NCBI RefSeq assembly: GCF_036812735.1
Contig: NZ_CP117523.1
Span: 2,542,001-2,606,000 of the forward strand
DNA from: Terrisporobacter glycolicus ATCC 14880 = DSM 1288
Lineage (GTDB): Bacteria > Bacillota > Clostridia > Peptostreptococcales > Peptostreptococcaceae
DNA: 64,000 nt
Direction: 5' to 3'
In this document: piece by piece, positions 17,017 through 25,915 of the stretch
How the letters are laid out: every line of letters starts with the position of its first letter
How positions within the stretch are numbered: the stretch's first letter is position 1
Position numbers and translations under genes: made by a program
The notes under the pieces: model-generated
Seen by the model: only the letters and a program-made list of their open reading frames with translations
What the model was told of the DNA's origin: nothing
Database searches by the model: none

Positions 17017-17640
17017 CTATTTATATTTGTCAGCAAAGAAGTTCTTAAAATTATTTATCCTTTTTTCTTCTTGTTTTATTTTTTCTTCACATAAACCAGA
17101 CCTTCCTAGTCTATCAGCCAGCGAAAGTAAGCTTATTTCTTCATAATCAGAATCATTAATTATTTCTTTTTCTTTAAAATATGGTAGCTTTTTATCGTAG
17201 AATAGTGGTTGCATGTGGTACTTTACTAAAATACATACCTCATTAATAAATTTTTCATCTTCTGTTACTTGATGCAAAAATTGTCTAGATAGTATTTCTC
17301 CTTGTAAATCATGTCCATAAGCAGTTATTTTATTTTTTCTTTTTTTTGTAGTTGTTAATTTACCTAAATCATGCAATAATGCAGACCACATAAATACTCT
17401 TTTATTTTTAGATTTTTCTTTCAAATCACTAGCTTTATCAATTACTAATAAAGTATGGTTTAACACATTTCCTTCAGGATGATGAGTTAAGTTTTGTTCT
17501 ATATCTTCCAAGTTTTTAATTTTAATAAATGGTTTTTGTTCAAACGCTCCTTCATCAATTAACTTTCTAATTTCCACTGATGGTTTATCACTACTTTGCA
17601 ATATATCATCCACTTTTAAAAATAGTTCTTTACAAGTCAT
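17017..17640 (-). CDS. HD-domain phosphohydrolase
   Basis: 207 aa from the ATG at 17640. It has the HD motif NHTLLVID, then ALLHDLGKLTT (His90-Asp91), then AYGHDLQGE and VKYHMQPL histidines. Similar in plan to tRNA-nucleotidyltransferase-associated HD proteins, but without a polymerase domain, so it is probably a small nucleotide phosphohydrolase. It is the first gene of a likely four-gene unit leading into the lipoprotein and the two-component system (10-base gap to the lipoprotein start). Confidence 0.82.
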   Translation of the reverse strand: MTCKELFLKVDDILQSSDKPSVEIRKLIDEGAFEQKPFIKIKNLEDIEQNLTHHPEGNVLNHTLLVIDKASDLKEKSKNKRVFMWSALLHDLGKLTTTKKRKNKITAYGHDLQGEILSRQFLHQVTEDEKFINEVCILVKYHMQPLFYDKKLPYFKEKEIINDSDYEEISLLSLADRLGRSGLCEEKIKQEEKRINNFKNFFADKYK

Positions 17641-17809
17641 AATAATCACTCTTTCTATTTTATTATACATGAAATTTTTCAAAATAAAAGATTACTTCCT
17701 TAAGTAAATCTTATTATATTCTATCATAAGATTGTTCTTTTATTTATATTTTCTTTTTTTCTTAAGATTTCTTATTATTATCTATTATGTATTTATACAA
17801 AAAAAATAT

Positions 17810-17867
17810 AAAGCTAAATCTAAAGATATATAATAAAATAAAAATATACCTTTAAGATTCAGCTTTT
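17810..17867 (-). terminator. Terminator of the Lys/Ser-rich gene
   Basis: An imperfect inverted repeat AAAGCTAAATCTAAAG / CTTTAAGATTCAGCTTT lies directly beyond the stop of the downstream-facing gene. Confidence 0.5.
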
Positions 17868-17879
17868 ATAGTATTTTAT

Positions 17880-18641
17880 TTAGTTTTTAGGAAATTTATC
17901 GTCTGACCAAATTATATCTTCAAATTTATGTTCACTTAATTCATCTTCATCAACTTCTATATGAGTATTTTCGTCAATAGGATTTTCATATTCCTTCATA
18001 TTTCTAAAAATGTTGCCTTCTACAATTTCCTCTTCATCATTTTTAACTTCTTCTACTTCAATAGTTTCTAAGGATTTTGTTTTTATATCATCTTCTTTTC
18101 TTGACTTTTTAGATGATTTTTTACCTTTGTCTTCTTTCGTAGGCTTACTATCTTTTTTCGATGTCTTCTTATTTGTTTTGTTTGATTTGTTTTTGCTATC
18201 TTCACTTGGTTGTTTCTTAGAATTCTTTTTGGATGATTTATTTGATTCTTTTTTCGTTTTTTTAGATTTTGTTGATTTTGATGATTTGCTATCTTTAGGT
18301 TGAGCTTCAACTTCTGTTTTATCTTTTTTACTTTCCACATCTATAATTTCTTTTGGCTCATCATTATCACTTTTATGTTTTTTATTTGAAGTTTTTCCTT
18401 TTTTATTTTCATCTTCATTAGAAGTAGATTTTTTCTTAGCTCCTAAATTAAGTTTAATTGCTTTCTTTCTCTTTCTTGTTGGTTCTTCTTGTACAATATC
18501 TTCATTATTTGATTTATTTTCATCTACTAAATCATTTAATATTACTTCATTATAATCTTCTACATATGAAGAGTTTTTCTTATTATTTCTTGGTTCTTTG
18601 TGTTTTGCATTTCTTCTCAGGTTATTTTTTGTATTAAACAA
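17880..18641 (-). CDS. Lys/Ser-rich low-complexity protein
   Basis: 253 aa with a TTG start at 18641 behind AAGGGGGTG. The middle (~60-200) is a run of Lys, Ser, Asn and Asp with repeats such as SKKSKKEN-type and KKTKK tracts; the ends are acidic (VDEDELSEHKFEDIIW). It is predicted to be disordered. No signal peptide or membrane segment. Possibly nucleic-acid or ribosome associated because of its charge, but nothing in the sequence proves this. A strand-shadow ORF on the opposite strand is not real. Confidence 0.7.
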   Translation of the reverse strand: MFNTKNNLRRNAKHKEPRNNKKNSSYVEDYNEVILNDLVDENKSNNEDIVQEEPTRKRKKAIKLNLGAKKKSTSNEDENKKGKTSNKKHKSDNDEPKEIIDVESKKDKTEVEAQPKDSKSSKSTKSKKTKKESNKSSKKNSKKQPSEDSKNKSNKTNKKTSKKDSKPTKEDKGKKSSKKSRKEDDIKTKSLETIEVEEVKNDEEEIVEGNIFRNMKEYENPIDENTHIEVDEDELSEHKFEDIIWSDDKFPKN

Positions 18642-18650
18642 GTTTACACC

Positions 18651-18691
18651 CCCTTAAACTTACTTATTATAATATATATTCAGTTTAAGGG
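18651..18691. promoter_or_regulatory. 10-bp inverted repeat overlapping the ribosome site of the Lys/Ser-rich gene
   Basis: CCCTTAAACT at 18651-18660 is exactly inverted at 18682-18691 around an AT-rich 21-bp loop that contains a TATAAT on the minus strand. In RNA made from upstream, the 3' arm includes the AAGGGGG ribosome site, so folding could hide it; alternatively it is an operator around the promoter. Confidence 0.5.
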
Positions 18692-18713
18692 AATATATTT
18701 AACTTTTTAAGAA

Positions 18714-19865
18714 TTATTTATTATTTTTAGGTGGTCTTGGTCCTATATACTGATATAAATTACTCTTTAACATACCATTATATAACTTTCTTCTTCTACT
18801 TGCTTCTTCTCCAAACTCATTTTCAAAGTCTTCGTAAGAAGTAATTAAGTAATATGACCAATTTTTAAGCTTTCTAAATGTATATCCCAGTTGTTTATAA
18901 AGCATTTTAACTGTATCTGCATCTTCTAGTCTTTCTCCGTAAGGCGGATTTGTTACTATAAATCCGTATTCTTCATCACTAGTAAACTCAGTAGCATCGC
19001 CATAGTTAAATTCTATATAATCTGCAACACCGGCTATTTCTGCATTTTCTCTAGCTATTTCTAAAGCTTCTTCGTCAATATCGTAACCATATATTTTAAA
19101 CTCTATATTTTCATCTACTTTGGCATAGGCTTCTCGTCTTACATCCCACCAAATTTTTTTGTCCATAGTTCTCCATGACTCAGAAATAAACTCTCTATTC
19201 ATACCTGGTGCCATATTTATTCCCTTCATAGCAGCTTCTATTAAAAGAGTTCCTGAGCCACACATTGGATCAACTAAAGTTCTTCCTGGTCTCCATGGAA
19301 CAAGTTCCATTATGGCAGCAGCTAAAGTTTCTCTAATTGGTGCCTTATTAGCTCTTTCTCTATATCCTCTTTTATGAAGAGCAGTTCCTGATGTATCTAT
19401 TGTTAATGTTACTTTGTCCTTGTGTATAAATACAAATATAGGATATTTTTCTTTATCTTCTTTTAATAATCCTGTTTCTAAATAGCTTTTCTTTAAACTT
19501 TCAACTATAGCTTTTTTTACTATAGATTGTATATCTGGTGTTGAATATAGCTTTGATTTTATTGAAGATGCCTTTGAAATAGGAAACTGTGCACCAAAAG
19601 GTATATACTTGGACCAGTTTATTCTCTTTGTTCCTTCAAATAGTTCGTCAAAGCTTTTAGCTTCAAATTCCGCTACTTTAAGATGAACTCTTTCTGCACA
19701 TCTTAAGTAAATATTTGATTTAGCAATACCTGCTTCATCAGTTTTATATGTAACCCTTCCATCTTCTGTTTTAATTATTTCATAACCTAAATTTTGTATT
19801 TCTCTGTTTAACATTTTTTCCACACCAAAAAAACATGGTGCTACTAAAGTATATTCTTTTTTCAT
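18714..19865 (-). CDS. THUMP-domain class I RNA methyltransferase (RlmL/YpsC type)
   Basis: 383 aa. An N-terminal THUMP region (~residues 50-155) and a UPF0020/Rossmann methyltransferase domain: motif I VDPMCGSGTLLIEAA, and catalytic NPPYGERL. It probably methylates the N2 of a guanine in 23S rRNA, like the N-terminal module of E. coli RlmL and Bacillus YpsC. AGGAGG precedes the ATG. It starts 16 bases from the LarE-like gene (19881), which lies upstream in the same direction. Confidence 0.9.
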   Translation of the reverse strand: MKKEYTLVAPCFFGVEKMLNREIQNLGYEIIKTEDGRVTYKTDEAGIAKSNIYLRCAERVHLKVAEFEAKSFDELFEGTKRINWSKYIPFGAQFPISKASSIKSKLYSTPDIQSIVKKAIVESLKKSYLETGLLKEDKEKYPIFVFIHKDKVTLTIDTSGTALHKRGYRERANKAPIRETLAAAIMELVPWRPGRTLVDPMCGSGTLLIEAAMKGINMAPGMNREFISESWRTMDKKIWWDVRREAYAKVDENIEFKIYGYDIDEEALEIARENAEIAGVADYIEFNYGDATEFTSDEEYGFIVTNPPYGERLEDADTVKMLYKQLGYTFRKLKNWSYYLITSYEDFENEFGEEASRRRKLYNGMLKSNLYQYIGPRPPKNNK

Positions 19866-19880
19866 CTGTTCCTCCTGTTC

Positions 19881-20681
19881 TTAATTCATGCTTCCCATTT
19901 TGTAACCATTTAAATCTAAGGTAACGTATTTAAAACCTATTTCTTTAAACTTTAGATTTACTTTATTTATCATATCATCATCGTAAAATTTGCAAATTTC
20001 CTTTTTATCAACTTCTATTCTTGCAATATTGTCATGAACTCTTACTCTATACTGACTAAAATTATTATCTTGTAAAAAATTTTCCCCTTCTTCTATCATC
20101 CTAAGCTTTTCTTTAGTTATTTTATCCCCTACTGGTATTCTAGTAGCCAAGCAAGAAAAGGAAGGTTTTTTATATGTGGCAACATTTAATTCTTTTGATA
20201 AAATTCTAATTTCTTCTTTGCTTAATTTAGCATTTTTTAAAGGACTTATTATGTTTAATTCATCTAAGGCCTTTAATCCAGGTCTATAGTCATCTAAGTC
20301 ACTTAAATTAGTTCCATCAAGTATATATTTAATATTATGTTCACTTGCTATTTCTTTTATTTTACTAAATACAAATTTCTTACAATGATAACATCTTAAA
20401 GGTCCATTTTCTATAAATTCTTGTGAGTCCAGATTATCAATGTTGCAAAGAACATGGTTAACCCCATATTCTTTCGCATAATTTACAGATTCTTCAATTT
20501 CTCTACTTGAATGCATCATAGCACTAATAGTAATAGCCATAACATTTTCCCCTAGTACATCCTTTGCAACTTTTAATAAAAAATTACTATCTACGCCTCC
20601 TGAATATGCTATTGCTACTTTTTTCATTTCTTTTAAATTATTAGTCAATAAATTTAATTTATCATTTAATATTTTATCCAT
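19881..20681 (-). CDS. larE: LarE-family ATP-dependent sulfur transferase
   Basis: 266 aa from the ATG at 20681. N-terminal PP-loop YSGGVDSNFL (~26-35). Cysteines at 97 and 100 (RCYHCK) and 177 (SFSCLATRIP) form the three-Cys set seen in LarE proteins that use a 4Fe-4S cluster rather than giving up their own sulfur. LarE makes the thiolated nickel-pincer cofactor of lactate racemase and related enzymes. No larA, larB or larC occurs in the window, so the client enzyme is unknown. It lies directly upstream of the rRNA methyltransferase. Confidence 0.82.
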   Translation of the reverse strand: MDKILNDKLNLLTNNLKEMKKVAIAYSGGVDSNFLLKVAKDVLGENVMAITISAMMHSSREIEESVNYAKEYGVNHVLCNIDNLDSQEFIENGPLRCYHCKKFVFSKIKEIASEHNIKYILDGTNLSDLDDYRPGLKALDELNIISPLKNAKLSKEEIRILSKELNVATYKKPSFSCLATRIPVGDKITKEKLRMIEEGENFLQDNNFSQYRVRVHDNIARIEVDKKEICKFYDDDMINKVNLKFKEIGFKYVTLDLNGYKMGSMN

Positions 20682-20737
20682 ATGTTTTATCCCACCCACT
20701 TGAAATAATTTATCTTCTCTAGTATATATAAAGATTT

Positions 20738-20770
20738 TTAATAAATCAAACTTTAAATTTTGCTTTGATT
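20738..20770 (-). terminator. Possible terminator of alr
   Basis: AATCAAA(C/G) arms are inverted around an AT loop past the alr stop. The stem is weak and AT-only, so confidence is low. Confidence 0.3.
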
Positions 20771-20776
20771 GGTCTT

Positions 20777-21928
20777 TTACTGTAATAAATAATTTACACT
20801 ATAAACTTTTTCATTTTCTTTATATACTCTCGTAACTCTTCTATTAATCATGCATAAAACTTCATAATTAATAGTATCGTTCCTTTTTGCATTTTCTTCT
20901 GCACTAATCTCTCTTATATCATTATCTATAATTGTAACTTCATCACCTATTTCTATATTCATGTCTAAAGGGGCTTTAACCATACATTGGTCCATGCACA
21001 CTCTTCCCACTACCTCTAATATTTCTCCTTTTATAGAAACCTTAGGATTACGTTGAATTCTATTAAATCCATCTGCATATCCTATCGAAATTGTAACTAT
21101 CTTACTCTTTTCACTTGTTTTATAAATATGACCGTAACTAATGCCCACATTTTCATCTAGTATTTTGACATTAGTTACAGCTGATTTTAATTTTAGACAT
21201 GGTTTTAACTCTATATCCCTATTTACTTCGTCTGATGGATAATATCCATATAATATGATACCTATTCTAACCATATTAAATAAATCTTTATTTAAATCAA
21301 TTATTGCTGCACTATTTGCAACATGTTTTATTGGTATATTAATATTTAAATTAGTTAATTCCTCAATTACCTTTTCATATCTCTTTAACTGAATTAATGT
21401 AGTTGTTTTATCTTTTTCGTCTGCCTTTGCGAAATGAGTAAAAATACCTTCAATATATATATTTTTAAAATTATTTATCTCTTTAATATATTTTGTAGCT
21501 TCTTTAGCTAAAAATCCTAATCTACTCATTCCTGTATCAACCTTTATATGTACCTTAGCTCTTTTATTTAATTTTTTTCCTATTTCATCTATTTTTTTAG
21601 CATATTCCAAGTTGTATACTGTAATAGAGATATCTTTTTCTATTGCTTCTTTTATCATATGTATATCTGTGTATCCTAAACACAAAATAGGTAAATTAAT
21701 ATCATTATTTCTAAGTTCCAATCCTTCTTCTATTCTAGCCACTGCAAAAAAATCTATATTCTTATCTTCTAAGTATTTAGAAACCTTCACAGAACCACAT
21801 CCATATGCATTTGCTTTTACAACACAACATATTTTCATATTTTCTTTCAAACTATTCTTTATTTCTTTTAAATTGTAGCCTATGCTATTTAGGTTAATTT
21901 CAGCCCATGTTCCTGATTTGATTATCAT
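20777..21928 (-). CDS. alr: Alanine racemase
   Basis: 383 aa, a standard length. PLP lysine Lys38 in VVKANAYGCG, catalytic Tyr in ISYGHIY near residue 267, and the RVCMDQCMV active-site segment. It makes D-alanine for peptidoglycan. It has an AGGAGG site and appears to have its own transcript or to run on into larE. It is fold-type III and probably dimeric. Confidence 0.95.
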   Translation of the reverse strand: MIIKSGTWAEINLNSIGYNLKEIKNSLKENMKICCVVKANAYGCGSVKVSKYLEDKNIDFFAVARIEEGLELRNNDINLPILCLGYTDIHMIKEAIEKDISITVYNLEYAKKIDEIGKKLNKRAKVHIKVDTGMSRLGFLAKEATKYIKEINNFKNIYIEGIFTHFAKADEKDKTTTLIQLKRYEKVIEELTNLNINIPIKHVANSAAIIDLNKDLFNMVRIGIILYGYYPSDEVNRDIELKPCLKLKSAVTNVKILDENVGISYGHIYKTSEKSKIVTISIGYADGFNRIQRNPKVSIKGEILEVVGRVCMDQCMVKAPLDMNIEIGDEVTIIDNDIREISAEENAKRNDTINYEVLCMINRRVTRVYKENEKVYSVNYLLQ

Positions 21929-22110
21929 CTTTACCTCCTCAAATCTTTTGATATTATTTTATTATATAATTTCATATTTTTTTTTACAATAAATATAATA
22001 TTTTTTAATCCAACAGTATTATATCTTATATAAAAATTTATTATTCTATCTATTTTTTAAAACAAAAATATTTTTTGATTTATTTAAATTTTCTTATATT
22101 TATATGGCAT

Positions 22111-22139
22111 TTTACACTTTAAAATATAACAATTATACT
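22111..22139 (+). promoter_or_regulatory. Promoter of the first SteT-like permease
   Basis: TTTACA and TATACT are separated by 17 bp, in the 364-bp AT-rich gap between alr and the permease. The leader of ~150 nt shows no riboswitch I recognise. Confidence 0.5.
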
Positions 22140-22292
22140 TTCGAAAATTTTATCGAATTTTATATAAAAAAGTATTGTTATATTTAAAAGAAAATTATAT
22201 AATGATACAGGATTATTTGAAGAAATGCTTTTCAAGTAAAAGCAAAATAATAAACTTACTTAAAAAATGAATATTGAAAGGAAAATGTAATA

Positions 22293-23654
22293 ATGAGTCA
22301 AAAATTACAAAAAAACTTAGGACTTGCTGCTGCATTATCTACAGTTGTAGGTATGGTTATTGGTGGTGGAGTATTCTTTAAACCACAAGCGGTTTACACT
22401 TTAACAGGAGGGGCACCAGGGCTTGGAGTATTAGCTTGGTTTTTAGCTGGTATACTTACAATTACTGCTGGTTTAACTGCTGCTGAGGTTTCTGCTGCTA
22501 TTCCTAGAACTGGTGGTATGATGGTTTACATTGAAGAAATTTATGGTAAAAAATTAGGAATGTTAACAGGTTGGATGCAATCAGCATTATTCTTCCCTGC
22601 TACAATTGCTGCATTAGCAGTTATGTTTGGTAACCAAACTTGTATATTACTTGGATTAAATGAAAGCATTGCTATCCCAATATCAATTGCTACGGTATTA
22701 TTAATAAGTATATTAAACACATTTGGAAGTAAGACTTCTGGTATTATACAAACGGTTGCAACTATAGCAAAACTAGTTCCACTTGCTATAATAATAGTAT
22801 TCGGTTTCATTAAAGGTGGTGGAGGTAATCCTATAGCTACTCCGCTAGTTGCTGAAGGTGTATCTCCTGCATCAGTAATAGGGCAAGTATTAATAGCTAT
22901 ATTATTTGCTTATGATGGATGGATTAATGTTGGTGCTATAGCTGGCGAAATGAAAAACCCGGGAAAAGATTTACCAAAAGCCATCGTTGGTGGTTTATCA
23001 GTAACTATGGCTGTTTATATTGTAATAAACATAGCTTATTTATGGGTATTACCAGCTGATCAAATAGCTCAATTTGCTAACCCAGCTTCTGCTGTTGCTC
23101 AAGTATTATTCGGAGAAATAGGTGGCAAAGTTGTTACTGCTGGTATATTAATTTCAGTATTTGGATGTATGAACGGATATTTATTAACTGGTCCAAGAGT
23201 TCTTTATACTTTAGGATCACAAAAATCATTACCAGGATACAAAATTGTTGGTGCTTTAAATAAAAATAATGTTCCTGCTAAAGCAACATTAATAATGGGT
23301 GTTTTATCATCATTATATGCATTATCTGGACAATTTAATTTATTAAGTGACTTATCAATGTTCGCTGTATGGTCATTCTATGTATTAACTTTCATAGGTG
23401 TTATAATCCTAAGAAAAAAACAACCAGATTTACACAGACCATATAAAGTTCCTATGTATCCATTTATACCAATGATAGCTATAGCTGGTGGATTATTTGT
23501 TGTATTAAATCAATTATTATTTGCTGGTATTACAAATACTATAATTTCACTTGGTGGAGTTTTAGTCACGCTAGCTGGTTTACCTCTTTACAACATAGCT
23601 CAAAAGCAAGTTGCTAAAGAAAATAACAGTAATGACTTAAATAAAGTTGCATAA
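22293..23654 (+). CDS. SteT-like amino acid permease (APC family), copy 1
   Basis: 453 aa with about 12 membrane segments. The N-terminal VVGMVIGGGVFFKP is the APC unwound-helix signature, and GEMKNPGKDLPKAI is characteristic. Its closest named relatives are Ser/Thr exchangers of the SteT/LAT type; the substrate cannot be read from sequence. AAAGGA precedes the ATG. It ends in a terminator and is followed by a close paralogue in the same orientation. Confidence 0.88.
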   Translation: MSQKLQKNLGLAAALSTVVGMVIGGGVFFKPQAVYTLTGGAPGLGVLAWFLAGILTITAGLTAAEVSAAIPRTGGMMVYIEEIYGKKLGMLTGWMQSALFFPATIAALAVMFGNQTCILLGLNESIAIPISIATVLLISILNTFGSKTSGIIQTVATIAKLVPLAIIIVFGFIKGGGGNPIATPLVAEGVSPASVIGQVLIAILFAYDGWINVGAIAGEMKNPGKDLPKAIVGGLSVTMAVYIVINIAYLWVLPADQIAQFANPASAVAQVLFGEIGGKVVTAGILISVFGCMNGYLLTGPRVLYTLGSQKSLPGYKIVGALNKNNVPAKATLIMGVLSSLYALSGQFNLLSDLSMFAVWSFYVLTFIGVIILRKKQPDLHRPYKVPMYPFIPMIAIAGGLFVVLNQLLFAGITNTIISLGGVLVTLAGLPLYNIAQKQVAKENNSNDLNKVA

Positions 23655-23664
23655 TAAAAATAAA

Positions 23665-23701
23665 AGAGCTTTCTTCATACTTATTGAAGAAGGTTTTTTT
23701 A
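23665..23701 (+). terminator. Terminator after permease copy 1
   Basis: CTTTCTTCA pairs with TTGAAGAAGG and is followed by TTTTTTT. Confidence 0.8.
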
Positions 23702-23880
23702 ATATAAGAAACAAACTTTAATTTTTCATAAATACATAAAAAATATCCTTTTACAAATATTAATATATAATTTAGGGAATTAAATCACCTACAATTAAAT
23801 TTTAATATTTTACAAATTAACATTTTTTGTTGAATTTATAGTTTTCATTTAGAAAATATGTTTGAAAGGAAATTTAGATT

Positions 23881-25221
23881 ATGAGTCAAAAATTACAAAA
23901 AAATTTAGGTCTTACTGCAGCTTTATCTACAGTTATTGGTATGGTTATTGGTGGTGGAGTATTTTTCAAACCCCAAGCAGTTTACGCTTTAACTGGTGGA
24001 GAGCCTGGACTTGGTATGATAGCTTGGGTAGTAGCTGGAGTTATAACAATAGCTGCTGGTCTTACTGCAGCAGAAATTTCTGCTGCAATTCCAAAAACAG
24101 GTGGCATGATGGTTTATATTGAAGAGGTTTATGGTAAGAAGCTTGGTGTTCTAACAGGTTGGATGCAATGCGCTTTATTTTTCCCTGCTACTGTAGCTGC
24201 ACTGGCAGTTATGTTTGGTAATCAAAGTGCAACACTAATAGGAAACAAGAATTTAATAGTTCCCATAACCTTAGGTGTTATTTTGCTTATCAGTGTTTTA
24301 AATACTCTAAGTTCTAAGACAACGGGACTTATACAAATAATAGCTACAGTTTGTAAATTAATTCCTCTTGTTTTAATAATAATATTTGGTTTTATAAAAG
24401 GTAATGGAAATAACCCTATAACTTCTCCTTTAGTAGGCTCGGGTGTATCTACTGGATCTATTATAGGTCAGTTATTAATTGCCATATTATTTGCATATGA
24501 TGGGTGGATTAACGTTGGTGCCATAGCAGGAGAAATGAAAAACCCTGGTAAAGATCTCCCAAAAGCTATCGTTGGTGGTTTAGCTTTTGTTATGGTTGTT
24601 TATATAATAATAAATGTTGCTTATTTATGGGTTTTGCCAGCAAGTGAGCTAGCACGCTTTGATTCACCAGCTTCTGCAGTAGCAGAAGTAATATTTGGAC
24701 CTATTGGTGGAAAACTTATAACTACAGGTATTTTGATTTCTGTGTTTGGTTGTATTAATGGTTATTTATTAACTGCTCCTAGAGTTCTCTACACTTTAGG
24801 TCAACAAAAATCTATCCCAGGTTATAAATATTATGGTTCATTAAATAAAAGTGGTGTACCTGGAAATGCAACTATAATAATGGGTATTTTATCAGCTCTT
24901 TATGCTTTGTCTGGTCAATTTAACTTATTAACTGACTTATCAATGTTTGCAATTTGGTCTTTTTACGTATTAACATTTATAGGTGTAATTCTGCTTCGCC
25001 AAAGACAACCTGAATTAGATAGACCATATAAAGTTCCTTTATATCCGGTAATACCAATAATAGCTATTGCTGGAGGTTTATTTGTTGTCGTAAATCAATT
25101 ATTATTTGCCGGCATGGAAAACACCCTAATATCTTTAGGAGGAGTAATTGTTACTTTAATAGGACTCCCTCTTTACTCTTTAGCGCAAAAACAAGTAAAT
25201 AATGATGATAAAGCTGCTTAA
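23881..25221 (+). CDS. SteT-like amino acid permease (APC family), copy 2
   Basis: 446 aa, closely similar to the preceding permease along its whole length (same MSQKLQKNLGL start, VIGMVIGGGVFFKP and GEMKNPGKDLPKAI), so it is a tandem duplicate. Differences cluster in the loop at ~110-135 and the C-terminal tail. It has its own GAAAGGA ribosome site and terminator, and the 226-bp gap leaves room for its own promoter, so the two could be regulated or specialised differently. Confidence 0.88.
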   Translation: MSQKLQKNLGLTAALSTVIGMVIGGGVFFKPQAVYALTGGEPGLGMIAWVVAGVITIAAGLTAAEISAAIPKTGGMMVYIEEVYGKKLGVLTGWMQCALFFPATVAALAVMFGNQSATLIGNKNLIVPITLGVILLISVLNTLSSKTTGLIQIIATVCKLIPLVLIIIFGFIKGNGNNPITSPLVGSGVSTGSIIGQLLIAILFAYDGWINVGAIAGEMKNPGKDLPKAIVGGLAFVMVVYIIINVAYLWVLPASELARFDSPASAVAEVIFGPIGGKLITTGILISVFGCINGYLLTAPRVLYTLGQQKSIPGYKYYGSLNKSGVPGNATIIMGILSALYALSGQFNLLTDLSMFAIWSFYVLTFIGVILLRQRQPELDRPYKVPLYPVIPIIAIAGGLFVVVNQLLFAGMENTLISLGGVIVTLIGLPLYSLAQKQVNNDDKAA

Positions 25222-25232
25222 ATTAAAAACAT

Positions 25233-25270
25233 AAAATAGCATGATAAATACATATTTATCATGCTATTTT
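25233..25270. terminator. Bidirectional terminator
   Basis: AAAATAGCATGATAAA is exactly inverted as TTTATCATGCTATTTT with a 6-nt loop. It ends both the second permease and the leftward ABC operon. Confidence 0.85.
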
Positions 25271-25273
25271 ACA

Positions 25274-25915
25274 TTAGATCACTTCTTTTTTCTCATATAA
25301 AAACCTAGTAATAAAGTATGAAATAAGTAGTATTAATATTGTTAGTATTCCACTAAAAAGATTAACGTTTATTTCACTTAATTTGTTAAGTATTTTCATA
25401 ACTGTTTGCATATCATCAACAGCTAAAGATGGTATCATCACAATAATCATAAATATAAATATCATTGCCATTCTACCCTTTTTCATTCCAAAATATAACA
25501 AAACCGGAATTAATACTGATATTAAAGTAACAGCACTTATTATGCCAATATATAAAATTATTTTATAATCAATTCCGCTTAAATCAACTAAATTTACTTT
25601 ATTAGATATAAAAAATATGAAAGAACATAGTATACTAGCCCCAACAATAGTAAATATACAGAAAACATATCTAGAAATAACATATTCATTCTTTGTAACA
25701 GGTAAGTGAGAAATCATATAATCTATTCCATAGGAATCTTCATATGCCATAGTTTGATATGCTATAACATAAGTAATCATTCCCATTAGCATCGTTGAAA
25801 AGCTAGGATTAATTAAAGATGCAGCACCAAATGCAACCAATACAAATAAAGCCATTTTTTTTACTGAAAGAAAATTATTGAAGCTTAAATTCACTAAATT
25901 CATTACGTTTCTCAT
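25274..25915 (-). CDS. ABC-2 type transporter permease
   Basis: 213 aa with about six hydrophobic segments and the YEDSYGIDYMISHLPVTKNEYV stretch typical of ABC-2 permeases in GntR-linked operons. The substrate is unknown; relatives export peptides or antibiotics or respond to cell-wall stress. Its start overlaps the ATPase stop by one base. Confidence 0.85.
   Translation of the reverse strand: MRNVMNLVNLSFNNFLSVKKMALFVLVAFGAASLINPSFSTMLMGMITYVIAYQTMAYEDSYGIDYMISHLPVTKNEYVISRYVFCIFTIVGASILCSFIFFISNKVNLVDLSGIDYKIILYIGIISAVTLISVLIPVLLYFGMKKGRMAMIFIFMIIVMIPSLAVDDMQTVMKILNKLSEINVNLFSGILTILILLISYFITRFLYEKKEVI

Noticed and set aside
18010-18340. Ser/Leu-rich or Lys-rich frames on other strands of the low-complexity gene
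   Set aside because: Shadows of repetitive codons, without ribosome sites.
22140-22292. Riboswitch in the leader of the first permease
   Set aside because: No known riboswitch core, only AT-rich leader DNA.
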